Position numbers and translations under genes: made by a program. A stretch of DNA of 64,000 nt from Actinoplanes oblitus (GTDB lineage: Bacteria > Actinomycetota > Actinomycetes > Mycobacteriales > Micromonosporaceae): NCBI RefSeq assembly GCF_030252345.1, contig NZ_CP126980.1, positions 5,471,501-5,535,500 of the forward strand. The letters are read 5' to 3'. The notes under the pieces were generated by a model that was not told the DNA's origin, made no database searches, and was given only the letters and a program-made list of their open reading frames with translations. Below, piece by piece: positions 1 to 8,772 of the stretch (the stretch's first letter is position 1; the number at the start of each line of letters is the position of its first letter).

Positions 1-757
1 GGCCGGCCATGGCGTGCAGGTCGGCCGTGGCGTCCGCGGTGTAGTTGCGGGTGACGAACCGCCACCGCGCCGCGCTCATCGGCTCCGGGTCGCCGCTGCC
101 GGCCAGGTACGTGTCGTAGTCGGCGTGGTCGTCGAGCAGCCGCCGGGTGCGTTCGCTGACGGCGATGACGCGCTCCCGTTCCGCGGCGTCCGCCCCGTCG
201 TGGTCGAGTTCCGCGAGCAGGTTGTAGCGGCCCTGCCGCAACCAGTTGATCGCGGGGCCGACCGCCACGACGGCCTTGATGTCGTCCCGCGTCGCGGCGA
301 GCTTGGGGAGCACCCAGCCGGCCTGGCTGGCTCCCCACAGGACCACCGGACCGGCGGGGACGTCCGGCTGCCCGCGGACGTGGTCGATGACCGCCCCGGC
401 CTCGGCGGCCCGATCGGCCATGCTCTGCGAGAGCCAGTCACCCGTGGAGCCGCCGATCCCCGGTTTGCTCCAGGACAGCGTCGCGAACCCGGCGTCGGCG
501 GCCGCCTCGAACCACGGGCGGTACAGCCCGTCATGGGTCGCCTCGACCGGACCGTCGCCGTGGACCATGACCACCAGGCCGCGGGCCGGGTCGCGCGGGG
601 GCAGCGTCAGCACGGCGTCCAGACTGCCGCCGGCCACCGGCACGCTCAGCCGCCTTTCCCGCATCCGGTAGTCGTTGCCGATCAGGGTGACGACGACACC
701 CGTGCCGAGGAGAACGATCATCGCGCACAACACTCGTAGAGCTATCTTCTTTCGCAC
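1..757 (-). CDS. alpha/beta hydrolase, C-terminus beyond window edge
   Basis: About 252 residues are visible and the gene runs off the left edge. The GTG start gives VRKKIALRVL followed by a hydrophobic stretch (about residues 5-28), so the protein is probably membrane-anchored or secreted. The alpha/beta-hydrolase fold is shown by an oxyanion-type HGDG near residue 77 and the nucleophile elbow G-A-S-Q-A-G, whose serine is the expected catalytic residue. The acid and histidine would lie at or beyond the edge. It resembles the dienelactone-hydrolase/BAAT-like esterases of actinomycetes; the substrate is unknown. It is divergent from the acetyltransferase gene with a 30-base gap, and a TACGCT box 6 bases before the GTG suggests a leaderless transcript. 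Confidence 0.8.
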   Translation of the reverse strand, partial: MRKKIALRVLCAMIVLLGTGVVVTLIGNDYRMRERRLSVPVAGGSLDAVLTLPPRDPARGLVVMVHGDGPVEATHDGLYRPWFEAAADAGFATLSWSKPGIGGSTGDWLSQSMADRAAEAGAVIDHVRGQPDVPAGPVVLWGASQAGWVLPKLAATRDDIKAVVAVGPAINWLRQGRYNLLAELDHDGADAAERERVIAVSERTRRLLDDHADYDTYLAGSGDPEPMSAARWRFVTRNYTADATADLHAMAG

Positions 758-763
758 GGTCGT

Positions 764-780
764 AGCGTACGCGATAGAAT
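764..780. promoter_or_regulatory. divergent leaderless -10 boxes
   Basis: The 30-base gap between divergent genes contains TAGAAT (775-780, + strand), 7 bases before the ATG at 788, and TACGCT read on the minus strand (769-764), 6 bases before the GTG at 757. The spacing places the transcription start at or next to each start codon. No Shine-Dalgarno sequence is seen for either gene, and -35 boxes are weak. Confidence 0.5.
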
Positions 781-787
781 CAAGCGC

Positions 788-1378
788 ATGACGACACTGG
801 CGATCGGGAATGGATTCACCGAGGCGGAGCGAGCCCGGGTCGGCGCGCTGTACTGGGAGGCGTTCGGCCGCAAGCTGCGCCCGGCCTTCGGCGACAGTGC
901 CATCGGGTCGGCGCAGGTGACGGCCGCGCTCACGGCCGACCGGATGCTGGTGGCCCGCAGCGACGGCGAGGTGGTCGGCGTGTGCGGCTACCACCGGGAC
1001 GGCCGCGGCGCCGCCGACCTGTCGTGGGGCCGCCTGCGGCGCGCGCTCGGCACGCCGGCCGCGCTGCGCGCCCTGCTGGTCCTCGCCCCGCTCGACCGGC
1101 GGGAGCGGCCCGGCGTGCTGGTCCTCGACGGGATCTGCGTCGACGCCGGGCAGCGCGGACGGGGCGTCGGTTCCGCGCTGCTGTCCGCCGCCGTCGAGCG
1201 GGCCCGCCACTACCATGATCAATGGGTGCAGCTCTCCGTCGTCGACACCAACCCCCGCGCCGAGGCGCTGTACCGGCGGCTCGGGTTCCGCGCCGTCGGC
1301 GAGGGCTCGCTCGGCGCCCTCGGCCAGGTGTACGGCTTCCAGCGCTTCACGACGATGCGGAAGAAGGTCGGCGAGTGA
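788..1378 (+). CDS. GNAT family N-acetyltransferase
   Basis: A 196-residue cytoplasmic protein predicted to transfer an acetyl group from acetyl-CoA to an unknown amine. The GNAT core lies at about residues 50-180: the acetyl-CoA loop is seen as GQRGRGVGSALL (motif A, Q/RxxGxG/A), followed by VVDTNPRAEALYRRLGF (motif B), typical of the family. The ATG is preceded by a -10 box 7 bases away, suggesting leaderless expression. The stop overlaps the GTG start of the PaaX-like gene (GTGA), so the two are translationally coupled. Confidence 0.88.
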   Translation: MTTLAIGNGFTEAERARVGALYWEAFGRKLRPAFGDSAIGSAQVTAALTADRMLVARSDGEVVGVCGYHRDGRGAADLSWGRLRRALGTPAALRALLVLAPLDRRERPGVLVLDGICVDAGQRGRGVGSALLSAAVERARHYHDQWVQLSVVDTNPRAEALYRRLGFRAVGEGSLGALGQVYGFQRFTTMRKKVGE

Positions 1379-2166
1379 CACCCACGCCCCGGACGGTCGT
1401 CGAGGCGTTCCTGCCCTTCGACGGGGTGACTCCGCTGGATCTGCTCTACGACACGGCCAATGCCGCCGGCCTCGACGACCAGCCGGTCCGGCTGAGCATC
1501 CGCCGGATGCTCGCCGCCGGCGAGGTCACCCAGAGCGGGCGCGGGCGGCGCGGCACCCTCGCGCTCACCGACGCCGGCCGGGTACGCCTCGGCCGGGACC
1601 GGCTGGCGCTGCGCCTGGCACTCGGCCAGGACCACGGGCAGGCGCCGTGGGACGGCCGGTGGCACCTGCTCGCGGTCAGCGTGCCGGAGACCGACCGCAC
1701 GGTCCGCGACGCGCTCCGCCGCGACCTCACCGAGGCGGGCGCCGCACCGGTCTCCACCGGCCTCTACGTCAGCCCGCACGACCTGGGCGCGATGCTCGGC
1801 GACGCCAACGCCGAGCACCTGGTCCGCGCCGCCGCGACCGCACTCGACGTCCGCGGGACCACCGAGCCCGCCGCCATCGCCGAGCAGCTCTGGCCGGCGT
1901 CACCGATCATCGCCGGGTACGCCGTGGTGGAGCACACCGTGGCGCGGGTGCGCGCCACCACCGACGCCGGCGTCCATGCCGTCCTGGCGCACCAGCTGAG
2001 CTTGGCGGACGCCCTGGAACAGGCGATGCGCCACGACCCGCTCGTCCCGCTCGAGCTGCGCTCCGACTGGCCGCCGAGCCGGATCCGCCGGGCCTGGCAT
2101 GCGACCTGGACGGCACTCACCGCCCGGCTCCCCGAGGAGATGCTCTACCGCGGCTGGCTGCCCTGA
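1375..2166 (+). CDS. PaaX-like transcriptional regulator
   Basis: A 263-residue protein with an N-terminal winged-helix region (about residues 15-75; ...LSIRRMLAAGEVTQSGRGRRG), a central ferredoxin-like region (about 90-170) and a C-terminal region ending in LPEEMLYRGWLP, which matches the PaaX family in architecture. PaaX of enterobacteria represses phenylacetate catabolism by sensing phenylacetyl-CoA. No phenylacetate genes are present here, so the ligand is unknown. The GTG start overlaps the stop of the GNAT gene by four bases (GTGA). The gene converges on the reductase gene. Confidence 0.8.
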   Translation: MTPTPRTVVEAFLPFDGVTPLDLLYDTANAAGLDDQPVRLSIRRMLAAGEVTQSGRGRRGTLALTDAGRVRLGRDRLALRLALGQDHGQAPWDGRWHLLAVSVPETDRTVRDALRRDLTEAGAAPVSTGLYVSPHDLGAMLGDANAEHLVRAAATALDVRGTTEPAAIAEQLWPASPIIAGYAVVEHTVARVRATTDAGVHAVLAHQLSLADALEQAMRHDPLVPLELRSDWPPSRIRRAWHATWTALTARLPEEMLYRGWLP

Positions 2167-2218
2167 CCACCGCCCCCGCCGGCCTGGCCGCCCCGCACCG
2201 CGCCGACGAACCGGGCGG

Positions 2219-3100
2219 TCAGGCCGGGTCGTACGCGCCGGCGGCGAACTCCTCGAGCAGCGACCGGCGCGACGGCTTCCAGTTCAGCTCGCGGCGCGCC
2301 TTCTCGCCGGTGGCCTGCTGATCGAGCAGCAGGGCCTCGCCGAACCCGCCGAGCCGCTCGACCAGCGCGGCGGCGTCCTCGGCCACCACCCGGCCGTCGA
2401 GACCCAGCCGGCGGGACGCGGCCTCGCCCAGCTCGCGGACCGTCGGGTTGTGGCCGCTCACCCCGAGGTACACCGAGCCGCTCTCGGCCCGCTCGAGCGC
2501 CGCCACGTAGAGCTCCGCCAGGTCGTCGACGTGCACGCTGGTCCAGTGCTGGGTGCCCGGGCCGACCAGGCGCAGCGCCGCCGGGTCGCCGGCCCGCTCA
2601 CCGGCGAACACCAGGGTGGGGATGCCGATGCCGTTGCCGTAGACGAGGCCCGGCTCGATGAGGACCGACCGGATCCCGGGCGCGGTCAGCACCAGCGAGT
2701 CCAGCTTCTCGCGCCAGGCGACCAGAGCCGGCGCGTCGCGCGGGGTCTCCTCGGTGATCGCCGGTCCCGAGCCGTGCACCCAGACACCACCGGTGCGCAG
2801 GAAGGTGGCGCCCGGCCGCAACCCGTCGAGGACCGCCTCGGCGAACGCGGTCTCCACAGCGCTGCTGGTCGCGTCACCCGGCGACGCCGTGGCGAGCACA
2901 GCTTCGGCGCCGGCGGCCCAACGGCGTACCGAAGCAAGGTCTTGAATGTCGCCGACGACGGCCTGGGCGCCGGCGGTGCGCACGGCGGCCGCCTTCTGCT
3001 CCGAGCGCACCAGCGCCGTGACGGAGTGGCCGGCGGCGAGCAGGGCGGGCAGGACGGCCGAGCCGATGTGGCCGGTGGCGCCGGTCAGGAAGACGTTCAT
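2219..3100 (-). CDS. NAD(P)-dependent SDR/epimerase-like reductase
   Basis: A 293-residue cytoplasmic oxidoreductase of the atypical/extended SDR class. The Rossmann motif is at the N-terminus: FLTGATGHIGSAV (TGxxGxxG). A weaker active-site region is around GLVYGNGIGIPT. The ATG was chosen because GAGGAG lies a few bases upstream and homologous enzymes start just before this motif; an upstream in-frame ATG would add 38 residues unlike the family. The substrate is unknown. It is divergent from a LysR regulator, the usual arrangement when the regulator controls the enzyme. Confidence 0.85.
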   Translation of the reverse strand: MNVFLTGATGHIGSAVLPALLAAGHSVTALVRSEQKAAAVRTAGAQAVVGDIQDLASVRRWAAGAEAVLATASPGDATSSAVETAFAEAVLDGLRPGATFLRTGGVWVHGSGPAITEETPRDAPALVAWREKLDSLVLTAPGIRSVLIEPGLVYGNGIGIPTLVFAGERAGDPAALRLVGPGTQHWTSVHVDDLAELYVAALERAESGSVYLGVSGHNPTVRELGEAASRRLGLDGRVVAEDAAALVERLGGFGEALLLDQQATGEKARRELNWKPSRRSLLEEFAAGAYDPA

Positions 3101-3205
3101 GGTGGCGAGCTCCTCGCTCAAGATCGGATGTCGACGCCAAGACTGCCGTGGACAAGGCATCGCCGCCAACGAATAGTTCCGATTGGCCTTATCGCCCACG
3201 GCGAT

Positions 3206-3211
3206 TAGCAT
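3206..3211 (+). promoter_or_regulatory. -10 box of the LysR gene
   Basis: TAGCAT sits 7 bases before the GTG start at 3219, with no Shine-Dalgarno sequence, suggesting a leaderless mRNA. The 118-base gap to the divergent reductase gene would also hold the LysR operator. An ATA-N14-TAT dyad around 3173-3192 is a weak candidate. Confidence 0.4.
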
Positions 3212-3218
3212 CACCGGG

Positions 3219-4118
3219 GTGGAACAGCGTCAACTGCAGTACTTCGTGGCCGTCGCCGAGGAGCTCAACTTCACCCGCGCCGCCCAGCGCACCCATGCCG
3301 TGCAGTCGACGGTCTCGGCGAGCGTCCGGGCGCTGGAGCGGCACTTGGGGACCCCGCTGTTCGAGCGCAGCACCAGCAAGGTCACGCTGACCGACGCCGG
3401 GAAGGCGCTGCTGCCCGAGGCGCGCCGGGCGCTCGACGCCCTGGACCAGGCGCGCGCCGCGGTCGCCGGCCTGCGCGAGGGCCTGACCGGCAGCCTGCGC
3501 GTCGGCACCCTCTCCGGCCTCACCGCCGTCGACCTGCCCGGGCTGGTCAGCGACTTCCGCGCTCGCCACCCCGGGGTGCGGCTGGGCCTGAGCATGGCCG
3601 CCGGGGGCACCGACGGGCTGCTGGCCGCCCTGCGCAGCCGCGAGCTCGACGTCGCGTTCGTCGGCGTGCAGACCGGGAGCGTGCCCGACCTGCGACTGGA
3701 TCCGATCGCCGAGTTCCAGCCGCGGGTGCTGGTCCCGGCCGGCCATCCGCTGGCCGGGCGGGCCACGGTGAGCCCGGCCGCGCTGGCCGACGAGCCGTTC
3801 ATCGACCTTCCACCCGGCTTCTGCAACCGCATCCGCACCGACAACGACTTCCGGCGGGCCGGCATCACCCGCACCATCGCTGTCGAGGTCAGCGACATCA
3901 CCACCATTCCGGGGTACGTCGCGTCCGGCATCGGGCTGGCCCTGGTGCCGCCGCTGGCCGCCGAGGACGGGCAGGACGTCGCCCCGGTCGACCTGGACCC
4001 GCCCGCCGCGGCGTGGACCCTGGCGGTGGCCAGCCTGGGCGGGCCCACGCCGAGCCCGGCGGTGCGGGCGTTCCTCGACCTGGTCGACGCGCACGTGGTC
4101 CGCCGGGACCGCTACTAG
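3219..4118 (+). CDS. LysR family transcriptional regulator
   Basis: A 299-residue LysR-type protein. The N-terminal winged HTH (about residues 1-60) has the family pattern QLQYFVAVAEELNFTRAA, with the HTH and LFERSTSKVTLTDAG following. The remainder (about 88-295) is a periplasmic-binding-protein-like effector domain. The GTG was chosen because it puts the HTH at the very N-terminus and follows a -10 box by 7 bases. Its likely target is the divergent SDR gene; the effector is unknown. Confidence 0.9.
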   Translation: MEQRQLQYFVAVAEELNFTRAAQRTHAVQSTVSASVRALERHLGTPLFERSTSKVTLTDAGKALLPEARRALDALDQARAAVAGLREGLTGSLRVGTLSGLTAVDLPGLVSDFRARHPGVRLGLSMAAGGTDGLLAALRSRELDVAFVGVQTGSVPDLRLDPIAEFQPRVLVPAGHPLAGRATVSPAALADEPFIDLPPGFCNRIRTDNDFRRAGITRTIAVEVSDITTIPGYVASGIGLALVPPLAAEDGQDVAPVDLDPPAAAWTLAVASLGGPTPSPAVRAFLDLVDAHVVRRDRY

Positions 4119-4233
4119 CCCGTGTTTCGGAGTCCGACCGGGGCCGCGGCGGGCGATCCAGCCGCGATCGCACCCCGGTCCGGCCGGGGCCGGGGCGGTC
4201 GCATCCGGTTGCCGCGTCGGCGAAGATGGATGC

Positions 4234-5373
4234 ATGCACACCCCGACCGATCGGGAAACGGGCGCGTTCCTGCTGGTGCTCGCCCTGCGCACGCTGCTGG
4301 CGCTGGCCGTCGGCGCGCTGGGCGGCGCCGTGGCGGTGTGGCTGCGCGGTCCGGACCCGACCACCTTCGCCGTGGTGAGCCTCTGGATCGCCGCGATCGC
4401 CGCGTTCCCCGCGGCCTTCGTGGTGCCGTTTGCCTCCACCCGGCCGCTGCCGCACGGGCTGCTGGAGTACCGCTGGCGGCTGGCCCGGGCGGTCCGGCAG
4501 CATCCGCCCGGGGCGCGCCGGTCGATGGCCGCCTGGCCGCCCGGTTCGAAGGCCTGGACCCTGCACAGCGCCCTGCTGGCGGGCATGGAGGCGGGCGCAC
4601 GGGGGCGCGCCCGCGACCATGAACGGATCCTGCGGGCCGCGGCCCGGGTGGTCGCCACCGGCGGCGACCGGGCGGGCGACATGTCGAGCCGGCACGGCTG
4701 GGCCCGGCTGTCCGCATACCCGATGATCTTCGACGCGCTGCGGGCGCTGCACCGCACCGCGGAGATCGAGCCGTACGCGTGGGCGGCGGTCGCGGAGTTC
4801 GGCATCCCGGCGCGCCGGGCGTTGTGGTGCCCGGAGACGCTGGCGGTCGTGCGTCGGTTGTGGCGCGAGCGCTGGGCGGCCGGGGAACGCACCCCGGAAC
4901 TGGGCAGGTGCCTGCTGGTGGTCACCGAGGGCGACCCGTGGCAGGAGGAGTTCCTGCGCGAGGCCGTCGCCGCCGGGCTGCCCTTCCGGCTGCCGCTGGT
5001 GCGGATGCCGGCGGTCGGGCCGGCGGAGCGCGAGGAGCTCGCCCGCGCCGGCCTGGGCACCGAACCCGAACTGCTGGGCGACCTCGTCGGCTTGCTCGGC
5101 GCCGCCGACCGGCTGGACGAGGCGATCAACCTGGCCCGCGACGAGGAGCAACGGGGCAACCCGTTCGGCGCCGAGCAGCTCGACCGGGCCGGTCAGTGGC
5201 GGCACCGCGGACATGATCCCGGGGTGCGCCGGCCGGTCGCGGCTCGCGGTTCGGCCCCGGGCTGGTCCGGCGGCTCCTACTCGCATCTGGCGAACTGGTC
5301 GGTCTCCGACAACGCCGGGGCGGCCGGCGCTCTCGCCTCGGGAAGCTTCGGATCGGGGCCGGGCGCCGGCTGA
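4234..5373 (+). CDS. membrane protein of unknown function
   Basis: A 379-residue protein I do not recognise. Two hydrophobic helices lie at about residues 11-35 and 44-66, followed by a long, mostly helical cytoplasmic-type region rich in Arg, Ala and Leu (about 75-320) and a low-complexity Gly/Ala/Ser tail. The ATG start is not supported by a clear ribosome-binding site. The gene stands alone between the LysR gene and the ABC exporter operon. No catalytic motif is visible. Confidence 0.6.
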   Translation: MHTPTDRETGAFLLVLALRTLLALAVGALGGAVAVWLRGPDPTTFAVVSLWIAAIAAFPAAFVVPFASTRPLPHGLLEYRWRLARAVRQHPPGARRSMAAWPPGSKAWTLHSALLAGMEAGARGRARDHERILRAAARVVATGGDRAGDMSSRHGWARLSAYPMIFDALRALHRTAEIEPYAWAAVAEFGIPARRALWCPETLAVVRRLWRERWAAGERTPELGRCLLVVTEGDPWQEEFLREAVAAGLPFRLPLVRMPAVGPAEREELARAGLGTEPELLGDLVGLLGAADRLDEAINLARDEEQRGNPFGAEQLDRAGQWRHRGHDPGVRRPVAARGSAPGWSGGSYSHLANWSVSDNAGAAGALASGSFGSGPGAG

Positions 5374-5386
5374 CCGGACGACGGGC

Positions 5387-5417
5387 TTGACCCTGACGCA
5401 GCGTCAACCCTCGATGC
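5387..5417 (+). promoter_or_regulatory. MerR-type promoter/operator of exporter operon
   Basis: A -35 box TTGACC (5387-5392) is followed, after an over-long 19-base spacer, by a -10-like CGATGC (5412-5417). Inside the spacer is the perfect dyad TGACGC-A-GCGTCA (5394-5406). Elongated spacers with a central dyad are the hallmark of promoters that MerR proteins activate by DNA distortion. The third gene of the operon encodes a MerR protein, so autoregulation is the natural inference. Confidence 0.65.
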
Positions 5418-5425
5418 TGACCGGC

Positions 5426-6210
<785 letters not shown>

Positions 6211-6214
<4 letters not shown>

Positions 6215-6972
6215 ACCGCCACTTCCTCAGCGACACCGCCGTCCTGCTGGGCCGTTCGCTGCGCCACATCGCGCGCAGCCCGGACACCATCATCACCACG
6301 GCCATCACCCCGATCGCCATGCTCCTGCTGTTCGTCTACGTCCTCGGTGGCGCGATCCAGGCCGGCACCGGCAAGTACGTCAACTACCTGCTGCCCGGCA
6401 TCCTGATCATCACGATCGCCTCGGGGATCTCCTACACCGCCTACCGGCTGTTCCTGGACCTGCGGAGCGGCATCTTCGAACGGTTCCAGTCCATGCCGAT
6501 CGCCCGCTCCGCGGTGCTGTGGGCACACGTGCTGACCTCGGTCGTCGCCAACCTGATCTCCCTGGTGGTGGTACTGGTCGCCGCCCTGGTCATGGGTTTC
6601 CGGGCGCAGGCGGGCGTGCTCGGCTGGCTCGCGGTCGCCGGCGTCCTGGTGCTGTTCACCCTCGCGCTGACCTGGCTCGCCGTCATCCCCGGTCTCACCG
6701 CGAGTTCGGTGGACGGCGCGAGCGCGTTCGCGTACCCGTTGATCTTCCTGCCGTTCGTCAGCTCGGCGTTCGTGCCCACCGAGTCGATGCCCGGCCCGGT
6801 CCGGGCCTTCGCCGAGAACCAGCCGGTGACCTCCATCGTCGACAGTCTGCGGGCCCTGTTCCTCGGGCAGCCGGTCGGCTCGGGCATCTGGACCGCGCTG
6901 GCCTGGTGCGCCGGCATCCTCGTGGCGGCCGTCGCCCTCGCCGGGCTGACCTACCGCCGCCGGGTCGGCTGA
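6211..6972 (+). CDS. ABC-2 type exporter permease (DrrB-like)
   Basis: A 253-residue integral membrane protein with about six hydrophobic helices (roughly 27-47, 60-82, 105-132, 140-165, 172-190, 228-248), matching ABC-2 permeases such as DrrB. It contains the cytoplasmic RSGIFERFQSMPIARSAV element typical of drug-exporter permeases. The start overlaps the ATPase stop and is preceded by GAGAGCAG. With the ATPase it should form an exporter for an unknown hydrophobic compound, probably the ligand sensed by the downstream MerR protein. Confidence 0.9.
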
Positions 6973-6986
6973 GCCAGGATCGGGCC

Positions 6987-7766
6987 ATGCTGACCATCGG
7001 GCAACTGGCCGCGTACGCCGGCGTCACGGTACGGGCGGTGCGGCACTACCACCAGATCGGCCTGTTGCCGGAGCCGGAACGCGACGCCTCCGGCTACCGC
7101 AGGTACGGCGCGCCGGCCGTGGTCGCGCTCATCAAGATCCGCACGCTCGCCGACGCCGGGGTACCGCTGGGCCGGATCGCCGACATGCTCGCCGCCGGCC
7201 CGGCGGACTTCGCCGAGGCGATCGCCGGGATCGACAGCCGCCTCCGCGACGAGATCGACCGGCTGGAGCGCAGCCGCCGGCAGGTCGCGCAGCTCGTCGC
7301 CGGCGACAGCCTGGTGCTGCCACAGCCGATCGTCGCCTACCTGGACCGGCTGCGCGAGATCGGGGCGTCCGAACGGGTCCTGGCCGGCGAGCGGGACGGC
7401 TGGATCCTGGTCGCGGCCCGCTGGCCCGACCAAGTACTGGACTGGATCCCGAGCAAGTTCGCCCAGCTCGAGGACCCGCGGCTGGTCCGGCTCTACCGGG
7501 TGTTGTCGGCGCTGATGGAAACCGCGGAGACCGACGACGCGCTGCTGAGGGAGGCCGCCGGCCTGCTGGTCGAGCTCGCCGAGGACGCCGAGGCCGCCGG
7601 TGGGCTCGACGCCGCCGCCGAGGAGCGCGACGACACGTCGTACGCGCTGCTGGACGACCTCGCCGACGCGGCCGACAAACGCGCCGAGCGGCTGCGCGAG
7701 CTGATGCGCGAGCGTGGCTGGGACGGCTGGACCCGGATGCGGCGGCTGCCGAAGCCGGCGCGGTGA
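6987..7766 (+). CDS. MerR family transcriptional regulator
   Basis: A 259-residue regulator. The MerR winged HTH is at the N-terminus (LTIGQLAAYAGVTVRAVRHY, then GLLPEPERDASGYRRYG), with a dimerisation coiled coil around residues 75-105. The long C-terminal helical domain (110-259) has no cysteine cluster, so it probably senses an organic ligand rather than a metal. It is the third gene of the exporter operon, 14 bases after the permease. The dyad at 5394-5406 is its likely operator. Confidence 0.88.
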   Translation: MLTIGQLAAYAGVTVRAVRHYHQIGLLPEPERDASGYRRYGAPAVVALIKIRTLADAGVPLGRIADMLAAGPADFAEAIAGIDSRLRDEIDRLERSRRQVAQLVAGDSLVLPQPIVAYLDRLREIGASERVLAGERDGWILVAARWPDQVLDWIPSKFAQLEDPRLVRLYRVLSALMETAETDDALLREAAGLLVELAEDAEAAGGLDAAAEERDDTSYALLDDLADAADKRAERLRELMRERGWDGWTRMRRLPKPAR

Positions 7767-8020
7767 GCCCCGCATGGTTCAGCACAGCTCTCCCTCCACC
7801 CGGCCCGGGCATGCCGGGCGTTCGCGGTGGAGACCTCCTGGCGGGGAGAGGCGTAACACGAACGCGGGAGATCTTCTCGGTCAGCACTACGCCGCTGACC
7901 GGGCGGACGCCGTTCGGCGGCAGTGCCGGGCCCACCCGCGCGCCGCTTGCCAATCGCCGATCGCCCGCGCCGTCGCGTGCCGGTGGACGTGCACCCGCCT
8001 GCGCCGCGCGGGCCGGCGAT
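7767..8020. other. intergenic region, no gene seen
   Basis: The region lies between two convergent genes (MerR and STAS). The short reading frames here have no recognisable motifs, and I see no hairpin strong enough to call a terminator. Confidence 0.4.
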
Positions 8021-8323
8021 CTACGCGGCCTCCTGGCTCGCCGGAGTCGGCGGCAGATCGAAGAAACCGCACGTCCGAAGGTACCGTTCCGCTTGCGGAG
8101 GGCATCCGCTGACCCGTAGCCGGCGACCCTGCTGGTGCAGCTTGAAATGGGCGCACAGCAGGACCGCGACCGCCTCGGCACCGAGCAGACCCACACCTCG
8201 TAGATCGATCTCGACGTCGGCCAAGCCCGCTTGCCGGGTCAACTGATGCTCGATGGCGGCGACGCCGATGACGCGCTTGGCGCCCTTCACCCGCAACGGA
8301 GGTGTGACATCGGTGATGGACAT
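8021..8323 (-). CDS. STAS domain protein (anti-sigma-factor antagonist-like)
   Basis: A 100-residue single STAS domain, the fold of anti-anti-sigma factors such as SpoIIAA that bind serine kinases/anti-sigma factors. The conserved region reads VEIDLRGVGLLGAEAVAVLL where active family members have D-x-S-(S/G). Here the phosphorylatable serine position is Gly/Ala, so normal phospho-control is unlikely. The ATG is preceded by AGAGGTG. No partner kinase or anti-sigma gene is adjacent. Confidence 0.7.
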   Translation of the reverse strand: MSITDVTPPLRVKGAKRVIGVAAIEHQLTRQAGLADVEIDLRGVGLLGAEAVAVLLCAHFKLHQQGRRLRVSGCPPQAERYLRTCGFFDLPPTPASQEAA

Positions 8324-8520
8324 CGGCAAGCACCTCTGAGTTCGACGCGATGAAAGTGCCGCCGACACTAAAACGACGCAGATTTCGACGCAATGCGCGA
8401 CGGGCGGCATGCACTCCGTAGGGTGCCAAGATTTCCCCGTTGGGGCGCCCGGCCGAGCCGACCAGGCAGCGGCTGCACCGATGAGACGGCATCGCGCGGC
8501 CGAGCATCGCGTCCCACCCA

Positions 8521-8715
8521 TGCCCGTGGTCCACCAGCCCGCTCTGGATCGCCCGCTGGGCGAGCGCTCCCGGCACCCTGCCCGCCGGCGCGCCGTACTA
8601 CACGTTCTGGCAGTACACCGCCGGCGGATCGGTGCCGGGCATCAGCGGCGCTGTCGACCGTGACTACTTCAACGGCGACCGGACCCGGCTGGTCGCCCTG
8701 GCCAACAACACCTGA
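8521..8715 (+). pseudogene. remnant of GH25 muramidase C-terminus
   Basis: An open stretch without a start codon encodes about the last 60 residues of a GH25 lysozyme: SPLWIARWASAPGTLPAG, then YTFWQYTAGGSVPGISG and a DRDYFNGDRTRLVALANN ending before TGA. These are typical C-terminal GH25 elements, but the catalytic Asp/Glu half is missing and upstream sequence in this frame is interrupted by a stop near 8480. It appears to be the decayed end of a secreted lysozyme gene, different in sequence from the intact GH25 gene at about 18.2 kb. Confidence 0.75.
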
Positions 8716-8727
8716 TCCCGCGGCGCC

Positions 8728-8760
8728 GAGGGCGGTCCGGACATCATCCGGGCCGCCCTC
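8728..8760. terminator. bidirectional terminator hairpin
   Basis: A 14-bp stem (one G-T pair) formed by GAGGGCGGTCCGGA and TCCGGGCCGCCCTC with a 5-base loop. It lies between the stop of the GH25 remnant and the stop of the convergent protease gene, the right place for a two-way terminator. Confidence 0.7.
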
Positions 8761-8772
8761 ACCGTCCGCTGC

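Noticed and set aside
2167..2230. ACCGCCC / GGGCGGT pairing between the convergent PaaX-like and SDR genes as a terminator
   Set aside because: Only 7 bp with a loop of about 35 bases; too weak to call.
3189..5159. Long minus-strand reading frame of about 650 codons opposite the LysR and membrane-protein genes
   Set aside because: It is the antisense shadow of well-supported plus-strand genes; its composition is Arg/Pro/Ser-rich and shows no domain.
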